Positions 1 through 8,134 of a DNA stretch of 64,000 nt are shown piece after piece. Position numbers and translations under genes: made by a program. Under the pieces are notes generated by a model, which was not told the DNA's origin, did no database searches, and saw only the letters and a program-made list of their open reading frames with translations. Numbering within the stretch: position 1 is the first letter of the stretch; each line of letters starts with the position of its first letter. This DNA is from Acidimicrobiia bacterium UBA5794 (GTDB taxonomy: Bacteria; Actinomycetota; Acidimicrobiia; Spongiisociales; UBA5794), in contig DIDS01000010.1 of the NCBI GenBank assembly GCA_002418265.1, positions 192,882 to 256,881 on the forward strand, read 5' to 3'.

Positions 1-1
1 A

Positions 2-475
2 GTAGGGGATCTCTTCATCACGGCAACGGGCAACATCCACGTGTTTCGGACTGAGCATTTTGCAAAGATGAAGGACGGATCCATCATTGCAAACGCGGGA
101 CATTTTGATGTGGAACTTGATCTGGTCGCCCTCGACGAGCTGGCTGTTTCACGCCGAGTGCTACGGGACAATCTTGAGGAGTTCGTGATGCCAGACGGTC
201 GGCGGATCCTCGTTGTTGCCGAAGGTCGCCTCGTGAACCTTGGGGCTGCTGAGGGACATCCCGCTGATGTCATGGACATGTCGTTCGCCAATCAGGCGCT
301 TGCGGCCGAGTGGATCATCCAGAACAAGGACAATTTGCGACCGCAGGTCTACCGGCTTCCGGTTGAGCTCGACGAGGAAGTAGCCCGTCTGAAACTCGAG
401 GCGATGGGTGGAACGCTCGAATCTCTCACGCCTGAGCAGTCCGAGTACCTCGACTCTTGGCAGCAGGGGACCTAG
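2..475 (+). CDS. ahcY: Adenosylhomocysteinase, 3' part only
   Basis: This is the C-terminal part of S-adenosylhomocysteine hydrolase, the NAD-dependent cytosolic enzyme that splits SAH into adenosine and homocysteine in the methyl cycle. The frame is open from the window edge, so the start lies outside. The motif ITATGNIHVF followed by FAKMKDGSIIANAGHFD is the hallmark of the NAD-binding/C-terminal region. Further on, VNLGAAEGHPADVMDMSFA is the conserved substrate-site segment. About 157 of the usual 430-490 residues are present. The protein ends in WQQGT, whereas many family members end in a Tyr-rich tail, so the extreme C-terminus is divergent. Identification is secure from family knowledge. 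Confidence 0.96.
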   Translation, partial: VGDLFITATGNIHVFRTEHFAKMKDGSIIANAGHFDVELDLVALDELAVSRRVLRDNLEEFVMPDGRRILVVAEGRLVNLGAAEGHPADVMDMSFANQALAAEWIIQNKDNLRPQVYRLPVELDEEVARLKLEAMGGTLESLTPEQSEYLDSWQQGT

Positions 476-808
476 GAGCTTTCAGCTCTCTTACTTCTGA
501 CGTCGTTTCTCTTTCCGTCCTCCCGCTTGCCGGGGGGCTCTGGTACCGCGTCGAGCTGGGACGCCCCCCTGCGGAGCAGCGCCTGCTGGGCAGGCGTTGC
601 GCCGCGTCCCCCCGGAAGACCGGGGGGACGGGTTTGAACCGCTTCTGACATCTGACGTCGTTTCTCTTTCCGTCCCCCCGGGAAGACCGGGGGACGGGTT
701 TGAACCGCTTCTGACGTCGGTCATCGGTCATCGGTCATCGGTCATCGGTCATCGGTCATCGGTCATCGGTCATCGGTCATCGGGAATTCGGTTCCTGTCA
801 CACCTGAC
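476..808. repeat. Intergenic composite repeat block
   Basis: There is no credible gene here. The gap holds three repeat types. One is the heptamer family TCTGACG at about 495, 650 and 710. The second is a hairpin unit, CGTCCCCC...GGGGGACG followed by GGTTTGAACCGCTTCTGAC, in two copies at about 606-650 and 670-710. The third is a longer GC-rich unit at about 518-610 with GCGCCTGCTGGGCAGGCGTTGC. The last two recur at 2931-3090 after the response regulator. Open frames on either strand read through the repeats and have no family resemblance. Confidence 0.75.
719..781. repeat. GGTCATC x9 tandem heptamer array
   Basis: Nine perfect, uninterrupted copies of the 7-bp unit GGTCATC run through these 63 bases and stop 27 bases before the comF-like start. 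A shorter degenerate array of the same unit is present near 11934-11980. The array directly abuts a TCTGACG heptamer, the other 7-bp family of this genome. A perfect array is the kind of sequence that changes copy number by slippage. Confidence 0.9.
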
Positions 809-1417
809 ATGCATCGTGGAAGGATGCTCTGTCTTGCATGTTCGGCTCCGGGGTCACCGTTGTGTTTCTCATGTGAGCAATCACTCCAACGGGTACCAGG
901 ACGCATCGTCGGTACCGGCAATGTCCGGGTCGCTGTCAGTCCGGCATTCGCACACTGCGGTGCGGCCGCACGGCTCGTCCACAACCTCAAGTACCGGCGA
1001 TCCATCAAAGCAGGACGGCTTCTCGCAGCCTCCATGGCCGATCTGCTGCCGCTTGACGCCGATGTTCTTGTCCCGATTCCGAGAGTGCTTGCAAGGCGCG
1101 TGTCATACGGGATCGACCAAACAACGGTTCTTGCACGGCTGATCTCCGACATCACGGGGGTTCCGGTTCAGACCTCGCTCCGAACCGGCGTTTGGCATCG
1201 ACGCTCCGCGGGCCTCGCCCGAGGCCGTCGACCCGTTCCGGCGTTTGAAATGTGTGGTTTGACACCTCGACACCCCGTTCTCGTCGACGATGTTTGCACG
1301 ACGGGGTCGACGCTCGTCGGAGCGGCGCTCGCATTGGGAATCGATGGCATACACGCGGTGGTCGCGTCCTCGGCAACCGGCAATGCGTCACCGATCGTGC
1401 ATGGCTTGGAAACTTGA
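809..1417 (+). CDS. ComF-family phosphoribosyltransferase-like protein
   Basis: This 202-residue protein has the ComF layout. An N-terminal zinc-ribbon remnant, CLACSAPGSPLCFSC (residues about 8-22), is followed by a type I phosphoribosyltransferase fold. Residues about 149-161, PVLVDDVCTTGST, form the PRPP-binding loop. VLVPIPRV and the middle segment GIDQTTVLARLI also match the family. ComF proteins act in the cytoplasm with the DNA-uptake machinery in competent bacteria, but in Actinobacteria the role is unproven. The first ATG (809) is used; an ATG at 824 sits directly behind GGAAGG, too close for a usual ribosome site. It sits between ahcY and hpf; no other competence gene is in view. 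Confidence 0.85.
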   Translation: MHRGRMLCLACSAPGSPLCFSCEQSLQRVPGRIVGTGNVRVAVSPAFAHCGAAARLVHNLKYRRSIKAGRLLAASMADLLPLDADVLVPIPRVLARRVSYGIDQTTVLARLISDITGVPVQTSLRTGVWHRRSAGLARGRRPVPAFEMCGLTPRHPVLVDDVCTTGSTLVGAALALGIDGIHAVVASSATGNASPIVHGLET

Positions 1418-1525
1418 TGGTTCCTTGACCTTTCGTGTGGAGGTCGGGTGTCATGGTTTGTGATACAGCCGGTGTGGAGCCGGTGAGAACGCATGTCCGG
1501 GTTCGGGGTAGGATGCGGGCAGGGA

Positions 1526-1560
1526 TTGGCAGAGTCCAACCACGTTGGCAGAGCCCAACC
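1526..1560. promoter_or_regulatory. Paired TTGG-N6-CCAA repeats upstream of hpf
   Basis: Two near-identical direct repeats, TTGGCAGAGTCCAAC and TTGGCAGAGCCCAACC, lie 19 bp apart (start to start). Each is itself an inverted repeat with TTGG and CCAA arms. They lie just upstream of a strong ribosome site and a short ORF that leads into hpf. They could be a protein-binding site or two small RNA hairpins; I cannot tell which. Confidence 0.45.
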
Positions 1561-1572
1561 GAGGAGGTGGCA

Positions 1573-1701
1573 GTGAAGGTGACTCGTTTCGGGTCCCCGA
1601 TCAGGTGCTGCTTCTCCGGACGCCCGATCCCGTTCATAGCTTCTGAATGCCGTGCTTTTGCGCGCGTTCGAACCAAGCACCCACGATTGGAGTCCACGTG
1701 A
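1573..1701 (+). CDS. Short leader ORF overlapping the hpf start
   Basis: A 42-residue ORF starts at GTG 1573, 4 bases after a near-perfect ribosome site (GAGGAGGTGG). It begins MKVTRFGSPIRCCF and ends at a TGA that overlaps the hpf GTG in the arrangement GTGA. The peptide is basic with three Cys and resembles no family I know. Spacing and overlap suggest translational coupling, so hpf expression may depend on translation of this leader. It could instead be a chance frame behind a ribosome site. Confidence is limited because the peptide itself is unrecognised. Confidence 0.4.
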   Translation: MKVTRFGSPIRCCFSGRPIPFIASECRAFARVRTKHPRLEST

Positions 1702-2243
1702 CAGTTCGTATCCACGGCAGGAACATGCAGGTATCGGATCAGATGCGCTCGATTGCCGAGGAACGAGTCAAACATGCCGGGAGGATCTTCGACGACGGTG
1801 GGCATGTGGACGTCGAGTTCACCGAGAAACAGAATCCCAGGCAGGCGGAGGATCGGTATCGGGTCGAGATCACGTCCTCGGCAGCGGGGAACATTGTTCG
1901 CATAGAAGCAGAGGCTGCTGAGGAGCGGGCGGCACTCGATGCTGCGACCGACAGGTACGAACGCCAACTCAGGCGACTCAAAGAGCGACTCATCCAACGA
2001 AACCGAAGCGGAAACAAAGCTCTCAATCACTCGGAAGATCAGTCCGATGAAGACAAAGACCGTGACGCTGTGATTGTCAGAACCAAGAGATTTGAGATGA
2101 AGCCGATGACGGCCGAGGAAGCTGCTCTGCAGATGGAAATGCTCGGACACAGCTTCTTCTTCTTCCTCAACGGAGATTCTGGAAAGCACAGCGTGGTGTA
2201 TCACCGCCGCGACGGTCACGTAGGACTCATCGAACCGGAGTGA
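1698..2243 (+). CDS. hpf: Long-form ribosome hibernation promoting factor
   Basis: Long HPF binds 30S subunits through its N-terminal domain and dimerises ribosomes into 100S particles through its C-terminal domain, protecting them in stationary phase. The start is GTG 1698 (MTVRIHGRNMQVSD), preceded by GGAG at 1689-1692; the frame continues upstream to 1647 but has no ribosome site there. Residues 1-100 hold the S30AE/YfiA beta-alpha fold. A charged linker at about 105-125 follows. The C-terminal dimerisation domain begins near VIVRTKRFEMKPM and contains EEAALQMEMLGHSFFFFLN, a clear family signature. At 181 residues it is a little shorter than usual. The next gene overlaps it by 4 bases. Confidence 0.95.
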   Translation: MTVRIHGRNMQVSDQMRSIAEERVKHAGRIFDDGGHVDVEFTEKQNPRQAEDRYRVEITSSAAGNIVRIEAEAAEERAALDAATDRYERQLRRLKERLIQRNRSGNKALNHSEDQSDEDKDRDAVIVRTKRFEMKPMTAEEAALQMEMLGHSFFFFLNGDSGKHSVVYHRRDGHVGLIEPE

Positions 2244-2905
2244 GCGCAGCCATTATGAAAAGACTGGTCATCGTTGATGACGTACCGCTGTTCCGTGCGG
2301 GACTCACCTCAGCCCTGCAAGGGGCTGGCTACGACGTTGTCGGCGAGGCAGCCGATGGCGAGGGCGCAGTGGCCGTTGCCGAGATCGAGCAGCCTAACAT
2401 CGTTTTGTTGGACGTACTCATGCCTGGGATGTCAGGTATCGATGCCCTCGCAAAGATCCAAGCCGTTGCACCCGAAGCTGCAATCGTCTTGTTGACCGGG
2501 TCCGAATCCGAAGAGGATCTCGTGGAAGCTGTGAAACTCGGAGCACGCGGTTACATCGTCAAGGACATGCCGTTTGATCAGCTCGTAGTGTCCATCAACC
2601 AGGTCGCAAAAGGCGGTGCAGCAATCTCACCGGTCATGGCCGGCAAGCTGTTTGATGTGTTGCGCCAACTCGTCGTTCATCACGACATGGTCGGCGCTCG
2701 CAAGCCCACGCTCACCGGCCGTGAGATCGAGGTGCTTGAGATGGTCTCCGACGGGAAGACATCGAGGCAGATCGGCGATCTCCTCTTCATTTCTGAGAAC
2801 ACGGTCAAGAACCATATCCGTAACATTCTCGACAAACTTGGGCTCCATAGCCGAAACGAGGCAGTCCTCTACGCCGTACGCGAAAATCTCATCACCCTGA
2901 GATAG
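2240..2905 (+). CDS. NarL/FixJ-family response regulator
   Basis: This is a two-domain transcription regulator. Residues about 8-125 form the receiver domain, with the acidic pair D13-D14, phospho-acceptor D58 (in VLLDVLMPG), the switch residue in LLTGSES and the conserved Lys in YIVKDMP. Residues about 155-221 form a LuxR-type helix-turn-helix (LTGREIEVLEMVSDGKTSRQIG, then NTVKNHIRNILDKL). The GTG start at 2240 overlaps the hpf stop as GTGA, which implies coupled translation; ATG 2255 is an alternative that trims five residues. No sensor kinase is nearby, so it is an orphan here. Co-transcription with hpf suggests a stress or growth-phase role, which is inference. Confidence 0.92.
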   Translation: MSAAIMKRLVIVDDVPLFRAGLTSALQGAGYDVVGEAADGEGAVAVAEIEQPNIVLLDVLMPGMSGIDALAKIQAVAPEAAIVLLTGSESEEDLVEAVKLGARGYIVKDMPFDQLVVSINQVAKGGAAISPVMAGKLFDVLRQLVVHHDMVGARKPTLTGREIEVLEMVSDGKTSRQIGDLLFISENTVKNHIRNILDKLGLHSRNEAVLYAVRENLITLR

Positions 2906-3130
2906 CGTCTGACGTCTGACTTCTTCTCCCGTCCTCCCGCTTGCGGGGGGACGCGCCGAGCGCAGCGAGGTGCAGGGGGGCTTCTGATACCGCGACAAGC
3001 TGGAACGCCCCCCTGCGGCGCAGCGCCTGTTGGGCAGGCGTCGCCCCGCGTCCCCCCGGAAGACCGGGGGGACGGGTTTGAACCAACTCTGACGTCTGAC
3101 GTCTGACGTCTGACGTCCGACTCTGACTTT
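2906..3130. repeat. Second copy of the composite repeat block
   Basis: The gap before secA repeats the block seen after ahcY. It has TCTGACG heptamers at the left end, then the GC-rich unit (CCGCTTGCGGGGGGACGCG, then GCGCCTGTTGGGCAGGCGTC). Next comes the hairpin CGTCCCCCC...GGGGGGACG with GGTTTGAACC, and then four tandem TCTGACG heptamers at about 3091-3119. No gene is credible here. The region also has to contain the secA promoter, which I cannot place with confidence. Confidence 0.8.
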
Positions 3131-3168
3131 GTTCCACCAACAGAGCATTCCCCGTAGACTTCACAACG

Positions 3169-5829
3169 ATGTCGATATTCACCAAAGCTCTCCGAATGGG
3201 GGAGGGGAAACGCCTCAGGGAACTCGAACGACTCGTCGCTGATGTCAACGCGCTTGAGGCCGAGGTTGAGGTCCTCTCCGATGAAGATCTTCGTTCTCGC
3301 ACCGGGTGGTTCCGGGAACGCCTTGCCGCTGGCGAAACCCTCGACGACATCGAAGCCGAGGCCTACGCAACGGTACGTGAGGCGGCCAAACGAGTTCTTG
3401 GGCAACGCCACTACGACGTCCAGATCATTGGTGCAGGGACGCTCCACCGTGGCATGATCGCCGAGCAGAAGACGGGTGAGGGCAAGACCCTTGTTTCAAC
3501 GATGCCTGCATACCTCAACGGTCTTTCGGGAAGGGGCGTCCACCTCGTCACCGTCAACGACTATCTCGCGAGTCGCGACGCGGCATGGATGGGAAACATC
3601 CACCGATTTCTCGGTCTCGAAGTCGGCCTCATTCAGGCATGGATGACACCCGAAGAGCGTCGTCCCGGTTATCGCGCAGACATCACGTACGGAACAAACA
3701 ACGAATTCGGTTTCGACTATCTCCGCGACAACATGACGATGAATCCCGAACACATGGTCCAGCGAGGCCATGCGTTCGCCATCGTTGACGAGGTTGACTC
3801 GATCCTCATCGATGAAGCACGGACACCCCTGATCATATCGGGCCGGGTCGGAGAGACCGGCAAGTGGTATCAGGAGTTCGCGCGCATCGCGGCCCGTCTG
3901 AGGGAAGGCGACCACTACGAGGTCGACGAGAAGAAACGACAGGTCGTCACAACGGAAGAAGGCGTCACCCGCGTCGAACAGATGATGAATGTTGAGAACC
4001 TCTATGACCACGCAAACGTCGACTTCATCCATCATCTCGATGTCGCCCTCAAGGCCAAGACGCTGTATCAGCGAGATGTTGACTATCTGATCCGTGGCGG
4101 TCAGGTGATGATCGTCGACGAATTCACCGGTCGCGTCCTTGAAGGGAGGAGATACTCCGAGGGTCTCCATCAGGCGATCGAGGCGAAAGAGTCTGTTCCG
4201 ATCAAGGAAGAGAATCAAACGCTTGCAACGATCACGCTCCAGAACTATTTCCGTATGTACGAGAAGCTCGCAGGTATGACGGGTACCGCCTTCACCGAGG
4301 AGGCCGAGTTTGTCGAGATCTACGGACTGGAAGTTGTCGTCATCCCGACCAACAAGCCGATTGCACGCGTTGATCAGCCAGATCTCGTCTACATCGACGA
4401 GGACAACAAGTTCAACGCAGTCGCCGCTGACATCATTGAGCGACACGAACACGGTCAGCCGGTTCTTGTTGGCACCGTGTCCATTGAGAAGTCGGAACGT
4501 TTAGCGGCAACGCTGAAACGCCACGGCGTGCCTTTCGAAGTCCTCAACGCGAAGCAGCATGAGCGTGAGGCACAGATCATTGCCCAGGCAGGTATGCCGG
4601 GAGCGATCACGGTCGCAACCAACATGGCTGGCCGTGGTGTCGACATCGCACTGGGAGGAAACCCCGAAGAACTTGCAAAGGCAGCATTGCGCAAGCGGGG
4701 CGTCGAAGAGACCGAGCCCACATACGCAAAACAACTCGCGGCGGCAACCGCGGAGTTCAAGGCCCAGACCGACAAGGACAGGCAGAAGGTTCTCGACGCT
4801 GGTGGGCTCTACGTCCTTGGAACAGAGCGCCATGACTCGCGCCGTATCGACAACCAGCTCCGTGGCCGCTCGGGCCGACAAGGAGATCCCGGGGAGAGCC
4901 GCTTCTACCTTTCGCTTGAGGACGACTTGATGCGTCGATTCGCAAACGAGCGTGTTGCGTCGATCATGTCACGACTCAAGATTCCGCCGGATGTGCCCAT
5001 CGAGGCGAAGATGGTCTCCAAGTCCATCGAACGTGCACAAACACAAGTAGAGGGCCAGAACTTCGAGATCCGTAAGAACGTCCTCAAATACGACGAGGTG
5101 ATGAACACCCAGCGTGAGATCGTCTACCGGTGGCGCAATCAAATCCTCCATGGGGAGAACACAGACGAACTGCTCGCGGGTTGGCGCGACGAAGTCATCG
5201 AAGACATCGTCGTTGACGTCACAGCACACGTTGACGCTTTTGACTGGGATTGGGACGACCTGGTCACCCGAATGACGATTGTCTACGACACCGCGATTTC
5301 ACGCTCATCGTTTGACAACCCACAGGACCTCCACCAAGACGAGCTCATCGACATGTTCGTTGCTGAAGCAGCTGAGGCCTACGCCAAGCGTGAGGCCCAG
5401 CTCACACCTGAGGTGATGCGTCAACTCGAGCGTTCGGTGGTGCTGTCTGTCATCGACAACAAGTGGCGTGAGCACCTCGCCGAGATGGACTATCTGAGAT
5501 CGGGTATCGGTTTGAGAGCGATGGGTCAGCGAGATCCACTCGTTGAGTACCAACGCGAGGGTTTCGAGTTCTTCGAGGACCTTGTTGCATCGACCAAGGC
5601 AGACTCGATCCGATACATGTTCCACGTCGAGGTCGCAGCGGCGGCACCACAGCCATCGGCGGGAGGCGTCGTGACATCGAGTGCCAAATCTGACGGCTCG
5701 ACGCAAAGGCAGGCGCAACGCTCAGGTGACAAGATCGGTCGCAACGAAGCGTGCCCATGCGGTAGTGGCAAAAAGTACAAGCGCTGTCACGGCGCCCCAG
5801 GTGCCGCCCCGCTCCCTGAGTCCGCCTAG
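3169..5829 (+). CDS. secA: Preprotein translocase ATPase SecA
   Basis: SecA is the cytoplasmic motor that drives unfolded preproteins through SecYEG. The 886-residue frame starts at ATG 3169 (MSIFTKALRMGEGK) and shows every hallmark. Walker A lies at about residues 98-110 (QKTGEGKTLV) and Walker B/DEAD at about 206-218 (DEVDSILIDEARTP). The helicase-like segment includes TVATNMAGRGVDI and GLYVLGTERHDSRRIDNQLRGRSGRQGD. The C-terminal zinc motif CPCGSGKKYKRCHG starts near residue 862 and is the SecB/ribosome-binding SEC-C element. Length and zinc tail fit the canonical SecA1. No ribosome site is obvious in front of the ATG. Neighbouring genes are unrelated to secretion. Confidence 0.98.
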   Translation: MSIFTKALRMGEGKRLRELERLVADVNALEAEVEVLSDEDLRSRTGWFRERLAAGETLDDIEAEAYATVREAAKRVLGQRHYDVQIIGAGTLHRGMIAEQKTGEGKTLVSTMPAYLNGLSGRGVHLVTVNDYLASRDAAWMGNIHRFLGLEVGLIQAWMTPEERRPGYRADITYGTNNEFGFDYLRDNMTMNPEHMVQRGHAFAIVDEVDSILIDEARTPLIISGRVGETGKWYQEFARIAARLREGDHYEVDEKKRQVVTTEEGVTRVEQMMNVENLYDHANVDFIHHLDVALKAKTLYQRDVDYLIRGGQVMIVDEFTGRVLEGRRYSEGLHQAIEAKESVPIKEENQTLATITLQNYFRMYEKLAGMTGTAFTEEAEFVEIYGLEVVVIPTNKPIARVDQPDLVYIDEDNKFNAVAADIIERHEHGQPVLVGTVSIEKSERLAATLKRHGVPFEVLNAKQHEREAQIIAQAGMPGAITVATNMAGRGVDIALGGNPEELAKAALRKRGVEETEPTYAKQLAAATAEFKAQTDKDRQKVLDAGGLYVLGTERHDSRRIDNQLRGRSGRQGDPGESRFYLSLEDDLMRRFANERVASIMSRLKIPPDVPIEAKMVSKSIERAQTQVEGQNFEIRKNVLKYDEVMNTQREIVYRWRNQILHGENTDELLAGWRDEVIEDIVVDVTAHVDAFDWDWDDLVTRMTIVYDTAISRSSFDNPQDLHQDELIDMFVAEAAEAYAKREAQLTPEVMRQLERSVVLSVIDNKWREHLAEMDYLRSGIGLRAMGQRDPLVEYQREGFEFFEDLVASTKADSIRYMFHVEVAAAAPQPSAGGVVTSSAKSDGSTQRQAQRSGDKIGRNEACPCGSGKKYKRCHGAPGAAPLPESA

Positions 5830-5904
5830 GGCTTCCTCACCGCGACAGATGTCAGCTCTCAGCTTTTTGCTTTCTGACGTCTGACCTTCCCTACTCTTTC
5901 TCGC

Positions 5905-7017
5905 ATGGAACCTGCTGATCTTCGTGCAATCGTTGCCGACCTTGCCTCGCGCCTCGGCGATGCTCGAACCTTTCTCGATGTCGAGGGAAAGGAGGCCGAA
6001 CTTGTTGAACTGCGTAAGGCGGCGTCTGCCCCTGGTCTTTGGGACGATCAGGATCATGCGCGGGAGGTCACAAGCAGGCTTTCTCATTTTGAGGGCATCA
6101 TCAAGCACGTGAGCGATCTTGAGCAGGCCGTTGATGATCTCGATGTCCTCCTCGAAATGGCGGTCGACGAATCGGACCGAGACTCGATCACGGAGGTCGA
6201 ACACGAGTTGGAGACGCTGTCCAGGGACCTTGCGAAGCTCGAGAGGGAGTCCTTGTTCTTCGGGGAGTATGACGACCGTCCGGCGATCCTGTCGGTGTCA
6301 GCAGGTGCCGGCGGAGTCGATGCCCAGGATTGGGCAGAGATGCTTGTGCGCATGTATCACCGATACCTCGAACGCTCGGACTTCACGTTCGTTGTGGACG
6401 AGTACCAAGAGGGTGAGGAGGCCGGAATCAAGTCGGTCACACTGACGATCAGGGGCGTCAACGCCTATGGGACGTTTGAATCCGAGCGCGGTACGCATCG
6501 CCTTGTTCGGATCAGTCCATTCGACTCCCAGGCGAGACGTCATACGGCGTTTGCTGGTGTCGACGTCATCCCCGAAGTTGAGGTGGAAGATCTCGAGATC
6601 GACAGCGAAGATCTTCGGATCGATACGTTCCGAGCTTCGGGTGCTGGCGGTCAGCATGTCAACAAGACCGATTCCGCAGTTCGTATCACACACATTCCCA
6701 CGGGGCTGGTTGTTTCGTGCCAGGCGGAACGATCCCAGATGCAGAACAAGGCCCGTGCGATGCAGCTCCTTGCCGCACGCCTCGCGGAGTTGGCGCGTCA
6801 GGAACAGGCCGAGACGGTCGCGTCAATCCGAGGTGAGAAGCACGAGGCGGGGTGGGGCCGCCAGATACGCTCGTATGTCCTCCAGCCCTACCAGATGGTC
6901 AAGGATCTACGAACCGACTTCGAGGTTGGCAACGTTCAAGGTGTCCTCGACGGCGACATCGATGGCCTGATCGATTCGTATCTGCAGTGGAGACGGGCCG
7001 AGCACTATGAGGCCTGA
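5905..7017 (+). CDS. prfB: Peptide chain release factor 2
   Basis: RF2 recognises UGA and UAA stop codons and triggers peptide release. This 370-residue protein carries the GGQ hydrolysis motif at about 247-249 (ASGAGGQHVNKTDSAV) and the SPF stop-codon recognition tripeptide near 203 (RISPFDSQARR), which separates RF2 from RF1 (PAT/PVT). The N-terminal coiled region runs from about 1 to 110. The frame is continuous from ATG 5905, so the programmed +1 frameshift known from many bacterial prfB genes is absent. It leads the conserved actinobacterial order prfB-ftsE-ftsX-smpB, separated from ftsE by a 199-base repeat-rich gap. Confidence 0.97.
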   Translation: MEPADLRAIVADLASRLGDARTFLDVEGKEAELVELRKAASAPGLWDDQDHAREVTSRLSHFEGIIKHVSDLEQAVDDLDVLLEMAVDESDRDSITEVEHELETLSRDLAKLERESLFFGEYDDRPAILSVSAGAGGVDAQDWAEMLVRMYHRYLERSDFTFVVDEYQEGEEAGIKSVTLTIRGVNAYGTFESERGTHRLVRISPFDSQARRHTAFAGVDVIPEVEVEDLEIDSEDLRIDTFRASGAGGQHVNKTDSAVRITHIPTGLVVSCQAERSQMQNKARAMQLLAARLAELARQEQAETVASIRGEKHEAGWGRQIRSYVLQPYQMVKDLRTDFEVGNVQGVLDGDIDGLIDSYLQWRRAEHYEA

Positions 7018-7125
7018 CCCTCTGGGTAAGGCAGCTCTCAGCTTTCTGCTGATAGCTCCTCTCAACTGGCTGCTGGCTGAGAGCCGAGAGCTGAAAGCTG
7101 AAAGCAGCGCCGCTCTGGCGGCGCT
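7018..7125. repeat. CAGCTCTCAGCTTTC-type inverted repeats and stem-loop
   Basis: The gap after prfB contains CAGCTCTCAGCTTTCTGCTG and, facing it, CCGAGAGCTGAAAGCTGAAA, which can fold back on each other. A perfect 8-bp stem (AGCGCCGC, loop TCTG, GCGGCGCT) follows at 7106-7125 and could end prfB transcription, although no T-run follows it. Related CAGCTCTCAGCTTT sequence occurs in the secA-prfB gap (about 5850) and just after ahcY (about 477-492). It is a third dispersed repeat type in this window. Confidence 0.65.
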
Positions 7126-7216
7126 CCGGAATACCCTTCATTTGTTGAATTCGGCGTTACCCTCGCGGTCGGCTGCGAAATGGGCCATGTGTACAGCCAA
7201 CCCCTGAGTTTTTTAC

Positions 7217-8134
7217 ATGATCAAGCTCGAAAATGTTACGAAGACGTATCCCGGCGGAACCGTCGCGGTCAAGGATGCATCCCTTGAGATCGCCAAGGGC
7301 GAATTCGTGTTCCTCGTCGGTGCATCCGGATCGGGCAAATCGACACTGATTCGACTCATCATGCGTGAGGAGCAGCCCACGAACGGTGACCTCTGGGTGG
7401 CAGGCAAGCACGCATCCGGTCTCCCGAGTTGGAAGGTCCCACACCTCCGCAGATCCATCGGAACCGTATTCCAGGACTTCAAGCTTCTTCCCAACAAGAC
7501 CGTGTACGAAAATGTGGCCTTTGCGATGGAGGTGACGGGAAAGCACCGATCCGTCATCCGCAACCAAGTTCCCCAGGTACTCAAGCTTGTTGGACTTTCG
7601 ACCAAGACTGATCGCCTCCCGCGCCAGCTCTCGGGTGGTGAGCAGCAGCGCGTCGCTGTGGCGAGGGCATTTGTGAATCGACCCTTGATTCTTCTTGCCG
7701 ATGAGCCGACAGGAAACCTGGATCCCGCCACCTCGGTTGGCATCATGCGCATCCTCGATCGAATCAACCGAACCGGTACGACGGTCGTCATGGCAACCCA
7801 CGATCACGCGATCGTGGACGCGATGCGTCGGCGAGTGGTCGAGATTGACCGGGGCCGGATCATGCGAGACGAGTCGCGTGGCATCTACGAAACAGCTCCC
7901 GAGCCGACAGTTCCCGTCACCACAGAAGTCCAGACAGCCGTCGAAGATGTGGCGCCGGTTGAATCGATCGAGGCGTTTGAGGAGTTTGCCGACAAGGACA
8001 TCGTTTCCGAGCCGGACACCGTTCCGGAGACAGGAGTCGTCTCGTTCGAGATGGAGACGGACGAGGTGATCGAAATCTCGCCGGACCTTGATCCGGATTC
8101 TGGCGATGATGCACACGTGGGTGACCACGCATGA
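7217..8134 (+). CDS. ftsE: Cell-division ABC ATPase FtsE with acidic tail
   Basis: FtsE is the cytoplasmic ATPase that, with FtsX, controls peptidoglycan hydrolases at the septum. The ATPase core is complete: Walker A GASGSGKST (about 35-43), signature LSGGEQQR (about 138), Walker B LILLADEPTG (about 157) and the switch His in MATHDH. The core normally ends near residue 225. Here the protein continues to 305 with a Glu/Asp/Pro/Val-rich, low-complexity extension (from about ETAPEPTVP onward) that has no ABC function I recognise. The ftsX start overlaps the stop as ATGA. Order ftsE-ftsX-M23-smpB is typical for the phylum. Confidence 0.96.
   Translation: MIKLENVTKTYPGGTVAVKDASLEIAKGEFVFLVGASGSGKSTLIRLIMREEQPTNGDLWVAGKHASGLPSWKVPHLRRSIGTVFQDFKLLPNKTVYENVAFAMEVTGKHRSVIRNQVPQVLKLVGLSTKTDRLPRQLSGGEQQRVAVARAFVNRPLILLADEPTGNLDPATSVGIMRILDRINRTGTTVVMATHDHAIVDAMRRRVVEIDRGRIMRDESRGIYETAPEPTVPVTTEVQTAVEDVAPVESIEAFEEFADKDIVSEPDTVPETGVVSFEMETDEVIEISPDLDPDSGDDAHVGDHA

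Noticed and set aside
426..731. Open frames on both strands through the repeat block after ahcY
   Set aside because: They translate the repeat units (for example the KRFKPVP words), have no ribosome site and match no family; the repeats recur elsewhere in different frames.
719..781. CRISPR array
   Set aside because: The units are 7 bp with no spacers; the 23-bp repeats at 61-64 kb likewise lack unique spacers of regular length, and no cas gene is present.
3496..4452. Long minus-strand open frame opposite secA, and similar ones opposite preA, mmsA and rdgB
   Set aside because: They are antisense to well-identified genes, arise from codon bias in high-GC DNA, and show no family motifs.
5905..5990. 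Programmed +1 frameshift in prfB
   Set aside because: The frame is continuous from the ATG and no in-frame TGA with a slippery CUU context is present near codon 25.
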